DNA of 13,967 nucleotides. Origin: JBBDSV01 sp040904785 (lineage in GTDB: Bacteria > Actinomycetota > Nitriliruptoria > Nitriliruptorales > Nitriliruptoraceae). Within the stretch, counting starts at the first letter, position 1, and every line of letters begins with the position of its first letter. The position numbers and the translations under genes are program-made. This document shows positions 13,935 to 13,967 of this stretch, one piece after another. The stretch is taken from assembly GCA_040904785.1 (NCBI GenBank), contig JBBDSV010000001.1:1-13967 (forward strand), written 5' to 3'. Below the pieces are notes generated by a model that saw nothing but the letters and a program-made list of their open reading frames with translations, was not told the DNA's origin and made no database searches.

Positions 13935-13967
13935 GTGAGGGGCATTGCCGACGGCAATGCCCCTCAC
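13935..13967. terminator. Perfect 15-bp hairpin upstream of the sortase, probable terminator
   Basis: GTGAGGGGCATTGCC (13935-13949) and GGCAATGCCCCTCAC (13953-13967) pair perfectly around a 3-base loop. It ends at the window edge, so the stem may extend further. It lies 28 bases before the sortase ATG. The simplest reading is a terminator for a minus-strand gene beyond the window, possibly bidirectional. The minus-strand side has no T-tract, so a leader structure or other regulatory role is also possible. Confidence 0.5.

Overview
The window is high-GC bacterial DNA, densely packed with genes. It uses GTG starts freely, spaces genes tightly and has a class F-type sortase. This points to Actinomycetota, and the gene style suggests Acidimicrobiia (Ilumatobacter-like). 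That placement is an inference from style; there is no rRNA or other marker in the window. No insertion sequence, prophage, CRISPR array or tRNA was seen, so it reads as ordinary chromosome.

Region 1 (21-3218, + strand) is a purine biosynthesis run: purA, purD and purE. Region 2 (3228-6235) holds molybdenum cofactor (Moco) genes on alternating strands: a MoaD-MoaE fusion (-), moaA (+), a MoaB/Mog-type adenylyltransferase (-) and a MocA-like cytidylyltransferase (+). purC (+) follows at 6266-7156, so the Moco block lies inside a purine locus. No moaC or moeA is present here. MoaA consumes GTP, which is only a loose metabolic link to the purine genes.

Region 3 (7246-12665, - strand) is a complete branched-chain amino acid-type (HAAT family) ABC importer, transcribed livH-livM-livG-livF and then, after a 180-bp gap with its own possible promoter, a lipoprotein substrate-binding protein. 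The livH permease carries an added N-terminal signal peptide and a carboxypeptidase-regulatory-like domain predicted to lie outside the membrane. The true substrate cannot be told from sequence.

Region 4 (12666-13967) starts with a divergent promoter region that contains a 10-bp palindrome. A small DsrE-like protein (+) follows. Its 3' end overlaps by 88 bp, tail to tail, with a class F-type sortase gene (-). A perfect 15-bp inverted repeat ends the window, upstream of the sortase.

I found no clearly new system. The points most worth a second look are the LivH domain fusion, the internal Gly-Gly of the MoaD-MoaE fusion (a probable processing site), the long antisense overlap of the DsrE-like and sortase genes, and the end-of-window hairpin. 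No gene-free stretch exceeds 300 bases.
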